Source of the DNA: Cavia porcellus
Taxonomy: Eukaryota; Chordata; Mammalia; Rodentia; Caviidae
Length of the DNA stretch: 64,000 bases
Assembly: GCF_034190915.1 (NCBI RefSeq)
Contig: NW_026947485.1
Span: 29,463,519-29,527,518 of the forward strand
Direction of reading: 5' to 3'
Shown here piece after piece: positions 16,501 through 29,220 of this stretch; position 1 is the stretch's first letter; the number at the start of each line of letters is the position of its first letter. The notes below the pieces were generated by a model that was not told where the DNA came from, made no database searches, and was given only the letters and a program-made list of their open reading frames with translations. Made by a program: the position numbers and the translations under genes.

Positions 16501-18096
16501 TGACCAGAAGCAGCCATGACATGCCAGGCGGCCCGTGCAACCAGTCTCGAATGTGCTGGGATGGGGAAGAGGGAAGGACCCGAGTCTATTCCGGCGTCTG
16601 GCTTCAGTCTGGGGTGGCGGAGGCCGGTAGATTTCCCAGCCAAACAGACCCTGGAAGACTGCCCTTCAGGTTCCCTTTCGCCCCCTTCCCCTGCCTTCAG
16701 GGGAATTTCTATGGGGCCCGCACAGCAGTCGCGCCAGGCTGCAAGACGCGAGCTGCGGTTGGCGCCGGTCCCGGCGACGGCCACAGCGTGGCAGCAGCGA
16801 GCGCCATTTCGGTCACAATAAATAATCTGCCCGAGGCAGCCGCAGTCGGGCAGCCAACAGCCCTACAAGGCAAATGCGCCGCTTTATCTGCCCGAGCGCA
16901 CCCAACGCCATGGCGAACGACACAAACATTTACACCCCTCCATGGTTAACTGATGCATACCAAGATATTATCTTAAAATAGCAAAATAACAAGAACAACA
17001 AACAAAAACCGAACAAACACGGTAGAACTCGAGCCCAGAACCTGAAGATCGATTCTAGTCGCCCGGTGCTCCCCGGGGCAAATCTGGTCCGATACGCACT
17101 CAGGCCGAGCCAGGTTCGCGTCACCGCGCTATGCAAAGCCACCGCCAGGACTCCCTCCGAGCCCCTCCCGGCTAGCTCCACGATCCTCTCCCCGCTCCTG
17201 GGAGGTGTGGTGCATGGTTGCCAGCTCTCTGAGCCGAGCTGGGTTGGAGGGGGTCCCCCTATTGCCCAGACTCGGTTTACGTCCTTCATTCAACCCTAGC
17301 TGCCACCTGCACTCATACCACAATGTTCTCCGCTTCAAAACACCCCACCAAGTAGCATCCAGACAATTAACCTCGTCCTCTCCTCCGATACAGAATTCCA
17401 CCATGCACCTATGGCCTCTTCACAGCTCCTCAGACGCCTCTCATCGGAAAACCGGCGAAGAGAAGCAGGCAGTCAGCAAAGAACTCTGGCTGATTAGTAA
17501 GTTTTTTTGTCTGTTTCCCCAGTTCCACCTTTCTCTCCGCACCCAGCCCCCAGGAACCACAAGGTGCTGTGCTGACGGTAATAAAACGCCTGTGGGTTAA
17601 CTCACTTTGGCCCTCGCCTCTTCTCACCTCCCAGGTCGGGAGCTGTCTCCTGGTATTGGGGAATTCAGCCAACCCCCTGGGCGTGAATGTAAAAACAACA
17701 CAAAACCAAACAAAAAACAAAAACAACCCCCCCCAAAGCCAAACCCTGAGGCTGGCAGGAAATGCAAAGTGAGAGGTCACTTATGCTTCCCAACACCGCT
17801 GGGGAAAGGGGCAAGAAGCACGCGCGCTGCTGCCTGTGCCAGGCGCTGTGCCACGGAGGAGGGCGGGCACTTACTGCCCCGTGATCGGGGCGGGGAGGAG
17901 GGACGGAGTGGGGTGTGGGTGGAGGTGGTGGAGGTGGTGGTGGTGGTGTGTGTGTAAGTGGGCCGTGGGGTGTCCGGGGACGAGCGCCTGGGGGGTGTGG
18001 TGGACATGTCCCTTTCCACTGCCGCCCTGGCCGCCTTCTCCCACTGGCATCTCACCACCTTTGCTCCTGTCTCCCCCCCCCCCCAACACGTCTCAC
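13580..18096. other. HOXA6-HOXA7 spacer (proximal part)
   Basis: The first 350 bases are GC-rich with an inverted CCAAT box (GGCCAATGGG near 13688) and are probably the HOXA6 promoter CpG island. From 14.0 to 16.3 kb the sequence is unique and non-coding. From 16.4 to 18.1 kb it turns CpG-rich again, with a (GGT)n-like G-rich run around 17915-17955. The longer open frames here are GC-driven shadows without Hox or other domain features. Confidence 0.5.
15925..15978. repeat. (TC)n/(TA)n compound microsatellite
   Basis: A CT run leads into imperfect TATATA repeats of about 54 bp. Nothing suggests a function. Confidence 0.9.
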
Positions 18097-18480
18097 CTTC
18101 AGATGGCGGCTCCCAGACGCTCCTGCTCCTCTGACAGCTGTCGCTCCGGCAGCCCAGAGAGGAATTGTCCCCCTTCCTGGTGCCAGGGACGCAGGAAATC
18201 AGCCAGGTTGAGAGTGGAAAAGCGGCCGCCGCGGCGCCGGGAACCGGGCGCGCCCCACCTCCCGCGGGAGCGGCCGGGCCGGGCCTGGCCCGGGCTTCCC
18301 TTCGCTGGACATCGGCGGACAAAGCGCAGCCCCGCCGGGCTGCAAAGGCAGAGCTCCGAAGCAGGCAGGATGGAGCGGAGCAAAAGAATGCGGCTCTATT
18401 CTCGCAAGGGAAATTATAAAAAAGTTCATGTTCACGGTTCTCATCCACATGACCGACAGCGGCCAATGGAAGGGCCGAAC
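18097..18480 (-). promoter_or_regulatory. Candidate distal promoter and upstream exon between HOXA6 and HOXA7
   Basis: On the minus strand an inverted CCAAT box (CCATTGGCCGC near 18460) and an A/T element (TTTTTTATAATTT near 18415) are followed by a CpG-rich stretch. This ends at a consensus donor, CTGAAG|GTGAGA (exon end 18097). It would form a ~300-nt non-coding first exon. Long HOXA3 and Hoxa5/Hoxa6 transcripts are known to start between Hoxa6 and Hoxa7 in mammals, and by distance this fits. The exact start and the acceptor used cannot be read here. Confidence 0.4.
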
Positions 18481-19559
18481 AACTCATAAAGTTGTATTGC
18501 AAAGTTGTAAATTTTCATAAACAACAACGGATTTATGACCCTTTCCCCATCACTAAGAGGAGGCAGCTCTTACACCGGCGCCATCTTACCACCGAGGCCG
18601 CCCCGGACTTGGGCAGCAGGTTTTACAGACCTTTTTGGGTCAGATTTTATAAAAAGAGTCCTAAGAAGCTGTCCCAACCCAGGCAGGAGACAGGAGTGGA
18701 GGTCTTGGCCAGCAGCGCCCAGGATGCTTTGCAATGGCCCAGCGCCCCAGCCCCGAGCCCCTGCCCCAGCCCCCCTTCTTCCCGCACCCAGACGCCCCCG
18801 GTGAGACTGCGCAGGCGGGGGCTGCGGCTCCTGCCCCTCCTCGAACCCCTTTGCTGCAGTGCCGGCTCCTGGGGCCCCCTCCACCCGCCTGAAGACAGAA
18901 TGCGGGTGCTGCGGCAGGGGTCCCCAAATTCCATTTTCTACCCTAGGACTGAGTTCAGGGCGCATGCGGACTCCAGAATCTGTTGCAGGGTAGGTAATAC
19001 CCTCTTCAGTGTCCACCCACCAGCCTTAGAGCAAAGGGTGGATTTGGAATTCACTGTTAGAATTTCAGGAGGTTTTTAAGAGGTTTACAAAGTATAATGT
19101 ATCTGCCAAAGATCTCTTGTCAAAGGATTTAGATATTTGCACACACACAGAAATCAGATGAAAGTATCCACAAAAAGACAAACAAAATTACAGACAGAAA
19201 ACGTGTAATTGTAGACACACAGAAAAATCCACACTCAAGTATGGTCACAGAAAATAAGTACACACATTTATGGACACAGATTGTATACATAATTATAAGA
19301 CAAAGCAAAAATATACACCAAGCATACACAGACATTCGAAAATAGGCACATACGTACCCATACCAATCCACACACACAAATATAGGAGACATGATAGGCC
19401 TATACACTAATACATGGACAATGCAACACTTGCAGCTAAGAACAGTCTTCCACTTTTGCATCCCAACAGCCTCTTGGGCACACAGACACAGCCAGGACTT
19501 GCCCTTCAGCTTTGGTCACCGCCCGGTACCCCAGCCCCTCTAGGTAAAGCACTCCGTGT
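18481..19559. other. HOXA6-HOXA7 spacer (distal part)
   Basis: An A/T-rich block with TCATAAA and TTTATGAC cores lies at 18481-18540, next to the candidate promoter. A GC-rich stretch follows to about 18900, then unique sequence with many ACACA words (19140-19400). No gene is seen. Confidence 0.45.
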
Positions 19560-19578
19560 TTCTTTGTGACCAAGCATC

Positions 19579-19590
19579 TTTATTTTTATT
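19579..19590 (-). terminator. HOXA7: HOXA7 polyadenylation signals (two)
   Basis: Two back-to-back AATAAA hexamers on the minus strand (19585-19590 and 19579-19584), about 1.14 kb past the HOXA7 stop. They define a 3'UTR of roughly 19560-20728. Confidence 0.65.
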
Positions 19591-20274
19591 ACATAAAACA
19601 TGGTTAGCTGGACTGGGAACAGTTCTGTCCCTGAACATCAAGCTGGAGCGTAGAGGAACACAGTACAACACAGGAGATGAAGGGCATTGGGGAGAGCCTT
19701 GGACCTCCCCACCCACTACATAGTTCAAGACAACACACCATGCTATAAAGTCACCCCATTAACATATCCTTCCCAAATCAAGACATTTCTTTACAAATGA
19801 GCTCCAAGACTATAGAAATGACCAAAAAAAATCTCATTCAAATATACAGTATTTGCCATCTTAGGAAAAGTCAGGGTGTACATATTTGACATGGCTGAAC
19901 AGTAGGACGCAGGAGCCAGGGGAGAAGACACACGGATGTTGGGAACATCTCCACAGTCCTACAAAGCAGAAGCTAACCCAGAGGTTTGCAGCCTGCTCAG
20001 GAATACTCCCCTCCAGAAGTAGGGGGTGATGGGCCTGAACTTGGGATGTCCAAGCCACAGGAAGAGGGATTCTAGGTTGCAGCACTTAGTATGCTTTGGA
20101 ATAAATATATTATTTTTCAATTTAAATAGACGCCAATGCCCTGAACCCTGGACCCCAGTGCCTTCCCAGTGACACCTTGGGGACCCCAAAGACTGTTGGC
20201 TGGAAGCAACAGGGGCCTGTCTTGGGGGGAGGGGGCATTGACACCAAGTAGCAGGCAAGCTAGCCAGCACAAAT

Positions 20275-20452
20275 AGGTAGTATGGGGCTAATAGGTAGTA
20301 CTGGAAGAATTGTGTTCCTGTGGGATGGGGTGTGGTGCTGGGTGTCTGCCAGTGTTGGGACACTAGGAGGCTTCCTGGAAGTGGAGGCCCATTGCAGCTG
20401 GGCCCATAGGTAGTTTGGGGATGCCTCTCAAGGAGGCCTGTGCTAGGTAGTA
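20275..20452 (-). promoter_or_regulatory. Cluster of four miR-196 8-mer target sites in HOXA7 3'UTR
   Basis: ACUACCUA occurs four times on the transcript strand. The plus-strand AGGTAGT cores are at 20275-20281, 20293-20299, 20408-20414 and 20445-20451, each preceded by T (the A1 match). All lie within the HOXA7 3'UTR, 280-460 nt past the stop. HOXA7 is an established miR-196 target, and mir-196b itself lies 15 kb upstream in this window. Confidence 0.85.
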
Positions 20453-20728
20453 TATTGGCCATGCCAATGCAGAGCGCTGGCCGGGGCTAGGGATATCTAT
20501 TGGAATTTTCAGAGGGAAAGGGGATCCCAAGGTGACCTAGTCTTCATAGCCTCTCAGTTCAGAAATTTGGGAGCTACATCGGGTGATGGGGTGGGTGCTG
20601 TTGGGAGCTGGGGTCTTTTTCTTTTTAAGTTTTCTTTTATTTCCCCCCATTTTTGTAAATAAAACCAGTGAGTCTCTTAAAGATGCTTTTCCGACTGTCC
20701 GATGCAGCCAGGGCCCTGGCTTGGCCCC

Positions 20729-22431
<1,703 letters not shown>

Positions 22432-22440
22432 AATTTTGAC

Positions 22441-22454
22441 CTGTGATTTGTTGT
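22441..22454 (-). promoter_or_regulatory. Shared HOXA6/HOXA7 leader motif (HOXA7 copy)
   Basis: ACAACAAATCACAG on the transcript strand, ending 9 nt before the HOXA7 ATG. It is identical over 14 bases to the copy before HOXA6. Confidence 0.5.
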
Positions 22455-22529
22455 CCGGCAGCTTTCAGTGTCGGTTTTACGAGGTAGCGTGATATATGAT
22501 AACATTACACCCCCAGATTTACACCAAAC

Positions 22530-22780
22530 CCCATTTTCTTTTGGACGGAGCTCGCCGCGGCACGTGACCGCCCACATGACAGCCTCCGCCAATCTCGGGC
22601 GCCCTCACAGGTGGTCTCGCCCGGCGGGGCCGCGGCCGCCTAGAATGGAAGCTGGGAGGCTGCAAGGCGCGGCCCGGCCGGGCTCCGCGGGCTCCGCCGC
22701 AGCAGGCGCGCTCAGCCGGCCCGCGCCCCGCGGGAGCCGCCGCGGCCACCAGGTGCGGCCCGAGCGCCCCCCCCCCCCGC
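22530..22780 (-). promoter_or_regulatory. HOXA7 promoter region with CACGTG
   Basis: A GC-rich block directly upstream of HOXA7. It contains CACGTGAC (22561-22568), an inverted CCAAT-like GCCAAT (22587) and a C10+ run near 22770. It is the expected promoter CpG island. The start site is not marked by a clear TATA box. Confidence 0.4.
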
Positions 22781-25650
22781 TGATGAGTGAGCCCCGCCGA
22801 GGCGTGCGGATCCCCGTCCGCGTCCTGCCTGCTGACGCAGCCCCGCGGGGCTTTGCACCCCGCACTGCCGCCCTCCCTCTGGCCTTGTTGGCAGGTCTGG
22901 CCTTGGGCAGAGCTACTCTTTGCCCGCCTCTCTGTTGGGTGCAGTGGACCAAGGGCCGGACTTCGACTCCGAGCCAGACCGGGCAGGCGCAGCGTCGCTT
23001 TCAGCAGCCAGAAAGCCACGGCAAAACTGGAACCATGTGGGTGGAATAAAGTCAGTGTCTCACAGCTTCCTTTTCGTAATCTGCAGCGCACTGTTTATCC
23101 GCCCTAAAGGAAACAGTGAAATATTTATCTATTAATGAGTCTCATTTGCCAACAGATTTATTAACATGAGATTCCTTGTGCCTCCTACGGGACACAGCAG
23201 CCCTGGAGGCTCAGTGCATCCGCTTCTGGGCACCTGGTTGGCCTCTGGCAGCCCAATAAATGGCTTTGTCCTCCCCACGTCCTTTGGTTCCCCTTGGTTC
23301 CCAGAGCATCTCGGTCCCTCACACCCTCAACGAGGAAGAATCTGAGGCTCTGCACCTTTCCATCGGCTCCCAGCACCGCACCGGTGAGATTTCTAGCAGC
23401 TTTCACCCCAGTCATCCCCGGACTTCCACCTTGTGAGTGCCAGTGTCTGGGAGCAATTGAAGCTTCAGAGCTGAATTGGAGTGGAAAGAGGCGATCTAGG
23501 TACCTGGTGACTGCACCCCCTTGCAGATCTGATTTTTTTTGGAGCCGCCAAAAACAAGGGAGCCCTCTACGAAGGCCAGGCAGCTCTGGCAGCTGCATCT
23601 TTACAAGCAGCAGCACAAAGCTGAGTGTACAGTACTCTCCTTCCCTTCTACCCAGACACCCCAGTATACAGCGCCTACCTTCCCAGGCCTCTGACCCCTG
23701 CTGCAGCATTCGACCAACTGAACCCCTGCCACCACTGTTCTGTGGAGATGATAGGGCGAACCCTAAACGCCTCATAAACTCCCGGGCTGCACTGGAAGCC
23801 TGGCCACCTTTTACTGCCCAGCTCGATTGCACACCATAAACCCACCCTCACAATGGAATTGCCCCGGAAATTCTCCTCTAAATTATAGACTTTGGTTCCT
23901 TGTATACAAAGCACTCCTCTTCACTTTCAGAGGGTCCTGGCTACCCTGGTTCACCATACTTTCTCGGGGGTCTTGGGAGCACAAAGAGAAAGGATGGTTC
24001 CAATCGATTACCCAGGAGTCCCAGCTTGTACCTATAAAGGAGTCAGTCTTTGGTTGCAAAATGGGGGCAGGTGGGCACTGGGCTGTGTACCTCAGGAGTC
24101 AGGGATCTGGTGGGGCGGGGGAAGTGCAGTATCCGGAATGTCCTTTATAATGGATCAGGATGATACCAAATCCCAGACCAGGAACGGAGTGGGTAAACCT
24201 AGAGGAAAAAAATCAAAATAACATTGCCTTCTAGCAGGGAAATAAAAAACCTAAGAAAGTTAAAGAAGATGCAAGGAAGCAAAAAAGAAGGCTAGATCAA
24301 AGAGGTGGAATTAGGTGGGTTTAGACCAATAAATTTTTCCTCTGGTGACACAGAGCAAAATGCAGAGAAAGACCCAGCCACGCCGCCACATTCTGTCTAG
24401 ACTCAGGCGGCTGCAGTGGCTCACAGCGATGGCTGCTAAAGTAGACCCTGTCCCAAGCAAGGTGAACAGACAGCCTGAGTGGGCAGCGACTGCAGGGGTT
24501 GCAGGCAGGTACGCACTTCACTGCCAAGGGAACGCTGGGCAGCAGCAAGATCGTCTCTTCCCTGGATTTGGTGCGGCAGGCGTCCAGGAGGTCTTGCCAG
24601 GGTGCTCTGCCCCATACTCCAGCCAAGGAGGATCCAGACACTGCCCGCCAGACCTAGGCTCTTCTGGGCTGAAGTCAGCCAACTGGGCCAAGTCCCATGG
24701 GCACCAAAACCTCTCTTTCGTTTCTGAGATTCTCTCTCCCTTTCTGCCTCCTGTGGTTGGATTTCAAAATAAAAAGGCTCAACGAATACCAGGCTTTCAA
24801 TGAAGTCTATTTAATCATGTGTTCCTTAGCTATTGGCTCCTTACTTATTTGACTGAAAAGAGGAAAAGGTACTAGCTTATGTATGATATTATTCAAAGAA
24901 TATTCGTTGATGAGTGACCTGGAGCAGGGATAGGTAGGCCAGCTTCTAACCAGCCTACCTATCCTCAGACGTTTCCCACTGCTCTCCTGGAGCTAGCCTC
25001 TCACCGCTAGAGTGTTTCCTCTGATTATTACCAAATAGTTTGTAATATTTTAATCCAGTTAAGATTATAAACTCAGCTCTCTGGCAGCCTGTGATTTGCT
25101 TCTCCAAATGTTTCCACCCACCCTTCACTCCCGGACTGAGATCTGTTCCCCACCAAGTGAGCAAGGGGTGGGTTGGCATGGACCAAACCTTCCCGATGGG
25201 TGAAAATGAGCTCGGCCGGCCCAGGGTCGGCCTGGACAGAGGCGGCCGCTGCCGCTGCGGGAAGCGGCGCCCTGGCAAAGGGGAGGGAGGTAGCTTCCCA
25301 GCCGCCAGCCGGCCAAGGGCAAGGGAGGCCCTGTCTGCCAGGCAGTCCACGAGGGCTGAGGCTCCGGGTGAACTGTACCTACCTGCGGCTTCTGTGATCG
25401 GTGGAGAGAACTGGTTAGCACCAATCTATGACTTTATTTGTAATTACAGAAATCGAGCTTTATATCTGCGCCTACTGAATGATCTCTTTTTATTTGTTAC
25501 TACATAAACAGTCTTCTGACTTTGGATACAAAGCCATGTTGACTCTCAGGAAAGCAATAAAACCCTTTTTACAATTAGATGCTGTGAAATAGTGTGCATT
25601 ATACATGCAAATATAATGAAGATGTGTGTATAACGCCAACGTGTGTATAG

Positions 25651-25702
<52 letters not shown>

Positions 25703-26320
25703 CAGGAGAGATGGCAGCCAAAATCCAGTCCCCAGTTTTTCAGAGGTTCAGCACGGAGACGCAGGTCATAAACATTTTGCGGGCTTGGCAGAGACTATTA
25801 CAACCCAAATAAATGCACCGTGTGGCGCGTGCAAGGGGGCTCCGAGGTGCTTGGCAAGGTTCTGTGTTGTTTTTGTGTTTCTCTTCGAAGCTATTCTCCA
25901 TTCTACACCCGTGGTGGCTCCCCCCACCAGCCACCTTTGCGGAGGCTCCGGAGCACGGTCCCCACTTAGGGTCGGGCAGAGGCGGAGCAGCGTGCACCCG
26001 GTCCGGTCCCTTCTCTCCCGTTTCCTCGGAAGGGAGACGCCTGAGCAGTCTTGGCACCTCTAAACCAGAGAAATGCAGCGGCCAGAGAAACTATGGGCTC
26101 TATGACGGGAGCGCCAATTCTGGAGTCAGGACGATGCCATGATTGTTAGTTTAAACATCACATTGATTTTAGAATAACCAAACATTTCCTGGTCTGTCCA
26201 GAGATTCCCCATGCCAGCCACCTCCCTGGAGACGACCTGTATTAGACAAGGTGGCTTTATGCCCAGTTTTCACCCGTCTAATTTTGTGGTCACATATTCA
26301 ACCTGGCTCTCTCTCCGGTG
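22781..26320. other. HOXA7-HOXA9 spacer (first part)
   Basis: No gene is seen. The DNA is unique and mixed in composition. A short GC-rich patch lies at 25200-25330, beside a NotI-type site. Confidence 0.45.
25655..25700. repeat. (GA)23 microsatellite
   Basis: Forty-six bases of uninterrupted GA, about 1.1 kb from the HOXA7/HOXA9 CTCF-type site. GA tracts have been implicated in vertebrate Hox boundary elements, but a neutral microsatellite is equally possible. Confidence 0.95.
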
Positions 26321-26329
26321 CCGCTTCGC

Positions 26330-27000
26330 CGGGTCTTGTCCCAGGCCTGACCGAGGTGCAAGTTTCGGGGACCTCCAGGGCCGCCGCAGAACCTGTGACC
26401 CCCGCGTGAGCCCTCACAGGGTCATCAGGCCGGGTCTGTGGGCTCCGGCCGCACGTCCTCGTCGCCCGAGGCCTGTGCAGGGCTGAGGTGACCGGATCCG
26501 TCCCGCACCGGGAGCCACCGGCCCCGGGCGCTGCCTGCCGCGCGGGCGGCTGCAGCCGCAGCTCTGCGCTCTCGCGACGAGGCCCGGAAGGCGCGAGCGG
26601 AGGGAGTCGCCGGCCAGACCCCGCCGCGTGCTCGTGTCCCAGGGAGGCTTCTAGTCTGGCACGCACAGCCCGGAAAATATACGACTGCCGTTCCCTGGAA
26701 CGCGGGCTCCCATTCCAGAAAGGCTCGCGTCAAGTCGACATTTTAGGAGCTTCCCGGGTCGCGGCGGCCGGAGATGGCGGCGCGGCCGGCTCTTCGGTGG
26801 AGCCACAGTGCCATCTGCTGGCTGCGCGCGCGCACTGCAGCCCCGGCCGCCCGGGACGCTGAACTTCGGCGGCCGCCGCGCAGCGGAGCGCGGGGTCGGG
26901 TCCCGAAGGCGGGGTGCGGGCGCCCTCCGCGGGGCCGGCGGGGGCCCGGAATCTGCGCTGCGGAGGGGACGGTGCCCATAAAAGAGAGCTGTTTCCGCAG
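26330..27000. promoter_or_regulatory. CpG island between HOXA7 and HOXA9
   Basis: Very high G+C and CpG density by eye, with many CGCG and GGCGGCC words and no credible coding exon. It encloses the CTCF-type site at 26807-26821. It is followed by an A/T-containing block (27000-27130) with CCTAATTGG, TCATTAAGG and CCTTAATGG, which looks like a conserved element. It may be an unannotated promoter or a boundary/Polycomb-recruiting island. Confidence 0.5.
26807..26821 (-). promoter_or_regulatory. CTCF motif, HOXA7/HOXA9 boundary
   Basis: The minus strand reads CCAGCAGATGGCACT, a full match to the CTCF core CCASYAGRKGGCR. It sits in a CpG island in the HOXA7-HOXA9 spacer, where a constitutive CTCF boundary is known in human and mouse. 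Confidence 0.75.
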
Positions 27001-28099
27001 CCGCTTTATCGGCAGCAGACAGAGCAAACAAATGAAAGGGCTTTGGTGGAATATCCTAATTGGGGCTGGACAGTTGTAAACTCATTAAGGGCCGAATTCC
27101 AGACAGTTCGCAGACCCGGCCTTAATGGCGCACCCTTACGACCCATTCTTTGAAGTCCCCTCTGTCTGCGGCAACAGAGGACGTCCCAACCTGGCGGCGC
27201 GGTGGGGGTGGAGGAGAGGAGACGCCCCATCCACCCGCGCCCTGATTCCTCTTTCACGCGTTTGAACAGTCAACTTTGGAGTCCCAGGGTGGGGTGGGGT
27301 GGGGTGGGGAGGGACAAGAAAGGTGGGGAGCGAGGCGGAATTCCCCGGCCACATCTGGAAGGCGCTCTGGCCTCCGAAGTTGTGGCGGTTCCCTCGTAGC
27401 CCTTTACACCCCATAAACAGTAACAGCCCTCATTTTCTTTTATGGCGCATGGGGGCTCCTCGGTTGCCTCAGCCTGGCCTCTGCCAGGACTTGTGTTCGG
27501 GAGGGGTTTGTGGTGCTGGATGCAGGATTCAGATTCACCCTAGCCAGGCTGGCAAGAGGCTGGGGTGCGGGGCGGAGTGGGGGGAGTGCATAGGCCTTTG
27601 GTCCCCTGCAAGCAGCCCCCAAATGTCCACATTGGTGGCCCAGTTAGGCTGGTCGGGCTCTTTCTTCTCTTCTGGGAGCCTCTTTAGGAGACAGTCTCTC
27701 AGCTCCAGGTCCTGTGCCCCCACACAACCCCACTTTTATGAGAGAGGCCTCGGGTGTCTGTCTGCTGGGATTTGGGAGATTTCTTGGGAATATCAAGATG
27801 AAAGAATGACCTTTCCTCTGCTACTGGCTAGCAATACCAGGGACCCAGCCCAGCTCCTCCGCTGACCGGCGAATGGACACAAGGCCAGGAGCCTGTCCCT
27901 GCAGCCCGCTTTCCTAGGCTTCCTGCGCTGGGAGAGCTAAGCCAGCCTGGACTGGCTGGGCAAGTGCTGGCTTCCCAAAGTCCATCAGTGGTAAAATTGT
28001 CTCCCCGCCCCCAACTTAGTCTTCCCCTCAACCAGAGACTTTACCCACGTTCCCCTCTTCTGGAGAACAAGATACAAAAGGAGACCCGCAAAAATAGAA
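27001..28099. other. HOXA7-HOXA9 spacer (second part)
   Basis: It holds the A/T element noted above, a G-rich (GGGGT)n run at 27287-27313 that could form a G-quadruplex, and an element with CCCATAAACAG (27410). The remaining sequence to the HOXA9 3' end is unremarkable. Confidence 0.45.
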
Positions 28100-28113
28100 A
28101 AGAATCAATATAT

Positions 28114-28119
28114 TTTATT
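28114..28119 (-). terminator. HOXA9: HOXA9 polyadenylation signal
   Basis: AATAAA on the minus strand, 1.1 kb past the HOXA9 stop. The inferred 3'UTR is about 28100-29220 and A/T-rich. Confidence 0.65.
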
Positions 28120-28344
28120 TGGCAAAAAGTTAAATATCTCAACACAACAATTTGGTCAGTAGGCCTTGAGGTAACTATTGCAAAATATACAGTGTATGTT
28201 CAGCCAGATGGAAACCCGAGATATTCAAGAATACAAATCTACGGTACCCAATGGCAGTTTCATGGTGTATAATTTATTAACAATAAAATTGACTCCATTA
28301 CAATAAGCATTCATCTCCCCCAATTAAAATTAAGTATAAACCAT

Positions 28345-28352
28345 AGGTAGTA
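28345..28352 (-). promoter_or_regulatory. miR-196 target site in HOXA9 3'UTR (8-mer)
   Basis: The transcript strand reads ACUACCUA (plus-strand core AGGTAGT, 28345-28351). It is a full 8-mer seed match to miR-196, in the distal HOXA9 3'UTR. Confidence 0.65.
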
Positions 28353-28901
28353 ACCTTCTGCACATATGTATAGCTCCGAATTTCCTCACTGTTTCTCTGG
28401 TGCAAAACCAATATTCAAGCTTGTCTGATTATGAATTTTTTCAATATATAGATTATACATACAATGGGCAAGAAAAGACTACAGAGCACATAAAGACTAA
28501 AATGCCTGCATTTCAAAAGTGGAGAAATCATGAACCTATGCATCCAGGAGAACTACTCTCCCTTTTTAAAATTTTATTTCACTGGGAAATTCTTACAGCT
28601 AGTTTACAATCATAGGTTAACAGCCTACTTATACAGAAGACACATCCCACTACAGAGCTACACTCTATGCAACTGTTTTTTCCCCCTCATAAACAACCTG
28701 AGTTCAAATTGAATTCTAGCTTTCACAATCACAAGGGTGCGTCACCCAGCACAGAAGTTTGAGTCACAAAACATAATTACCACAATAAAACACAGTGTTC
28801 AAGTATCTCAGCAGATCGCCCTGCCGCACAAAGAGCAAATTAAATTAACTACACAAACTAAAAACTATACAGCCCGCCATCAACAGTTGTGCATTATAAA
28901 A

Positions 28902-28908
28902 AGGTAGT
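28902..28908 (-). promoter_or_regulatory. Second miR-196 seed match in HOXA9 3'UTR (7-mer)
   Basis: The plus-strand AGGTAGT is preceded by A, so this is a 7-mer rather than an 8-mer match. It is followed by a T-run, and lies about 315 nt past the HOXA9 stop. Confidence 0.5.
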
Positions 28909-29220
28909 TTTTTTTCTTTTGAGTCAGGAACAGGTAGATTTTTAAAAATATATACAAGCTAGCACACACAGCCATCAGCGCTAATGTCCCCCCCCCTTTG
29001 TAATTATAGAAAATGTAAAGCTTACAATACCTCCTCCATCAAAGCGCCAGACCTAGAAGCCAGCCCGAGCAGGGTTTGCCAGGGGGGAGATGAGGCCTGG
29101 GGTTTAGAGCTGCTTTGTGTGGGGTGGTGGAGGTGGAGTATGGTGAGAGAAAGAAGGGGACAGGCAGTCCTTTCTCTTTCTCCCTAGCTTGCTCTCTTTT
29201 ATAAATGAACCCAAATGGAA

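Noticed and set aside
22432..28100. Search for a HOXA8 gene between HOXA7 and HOXA9
   Set aside because: No homeobox or YPWM remnant is seen. Mammalian HoxA lacks a group-8 gene, so the gap is normal.
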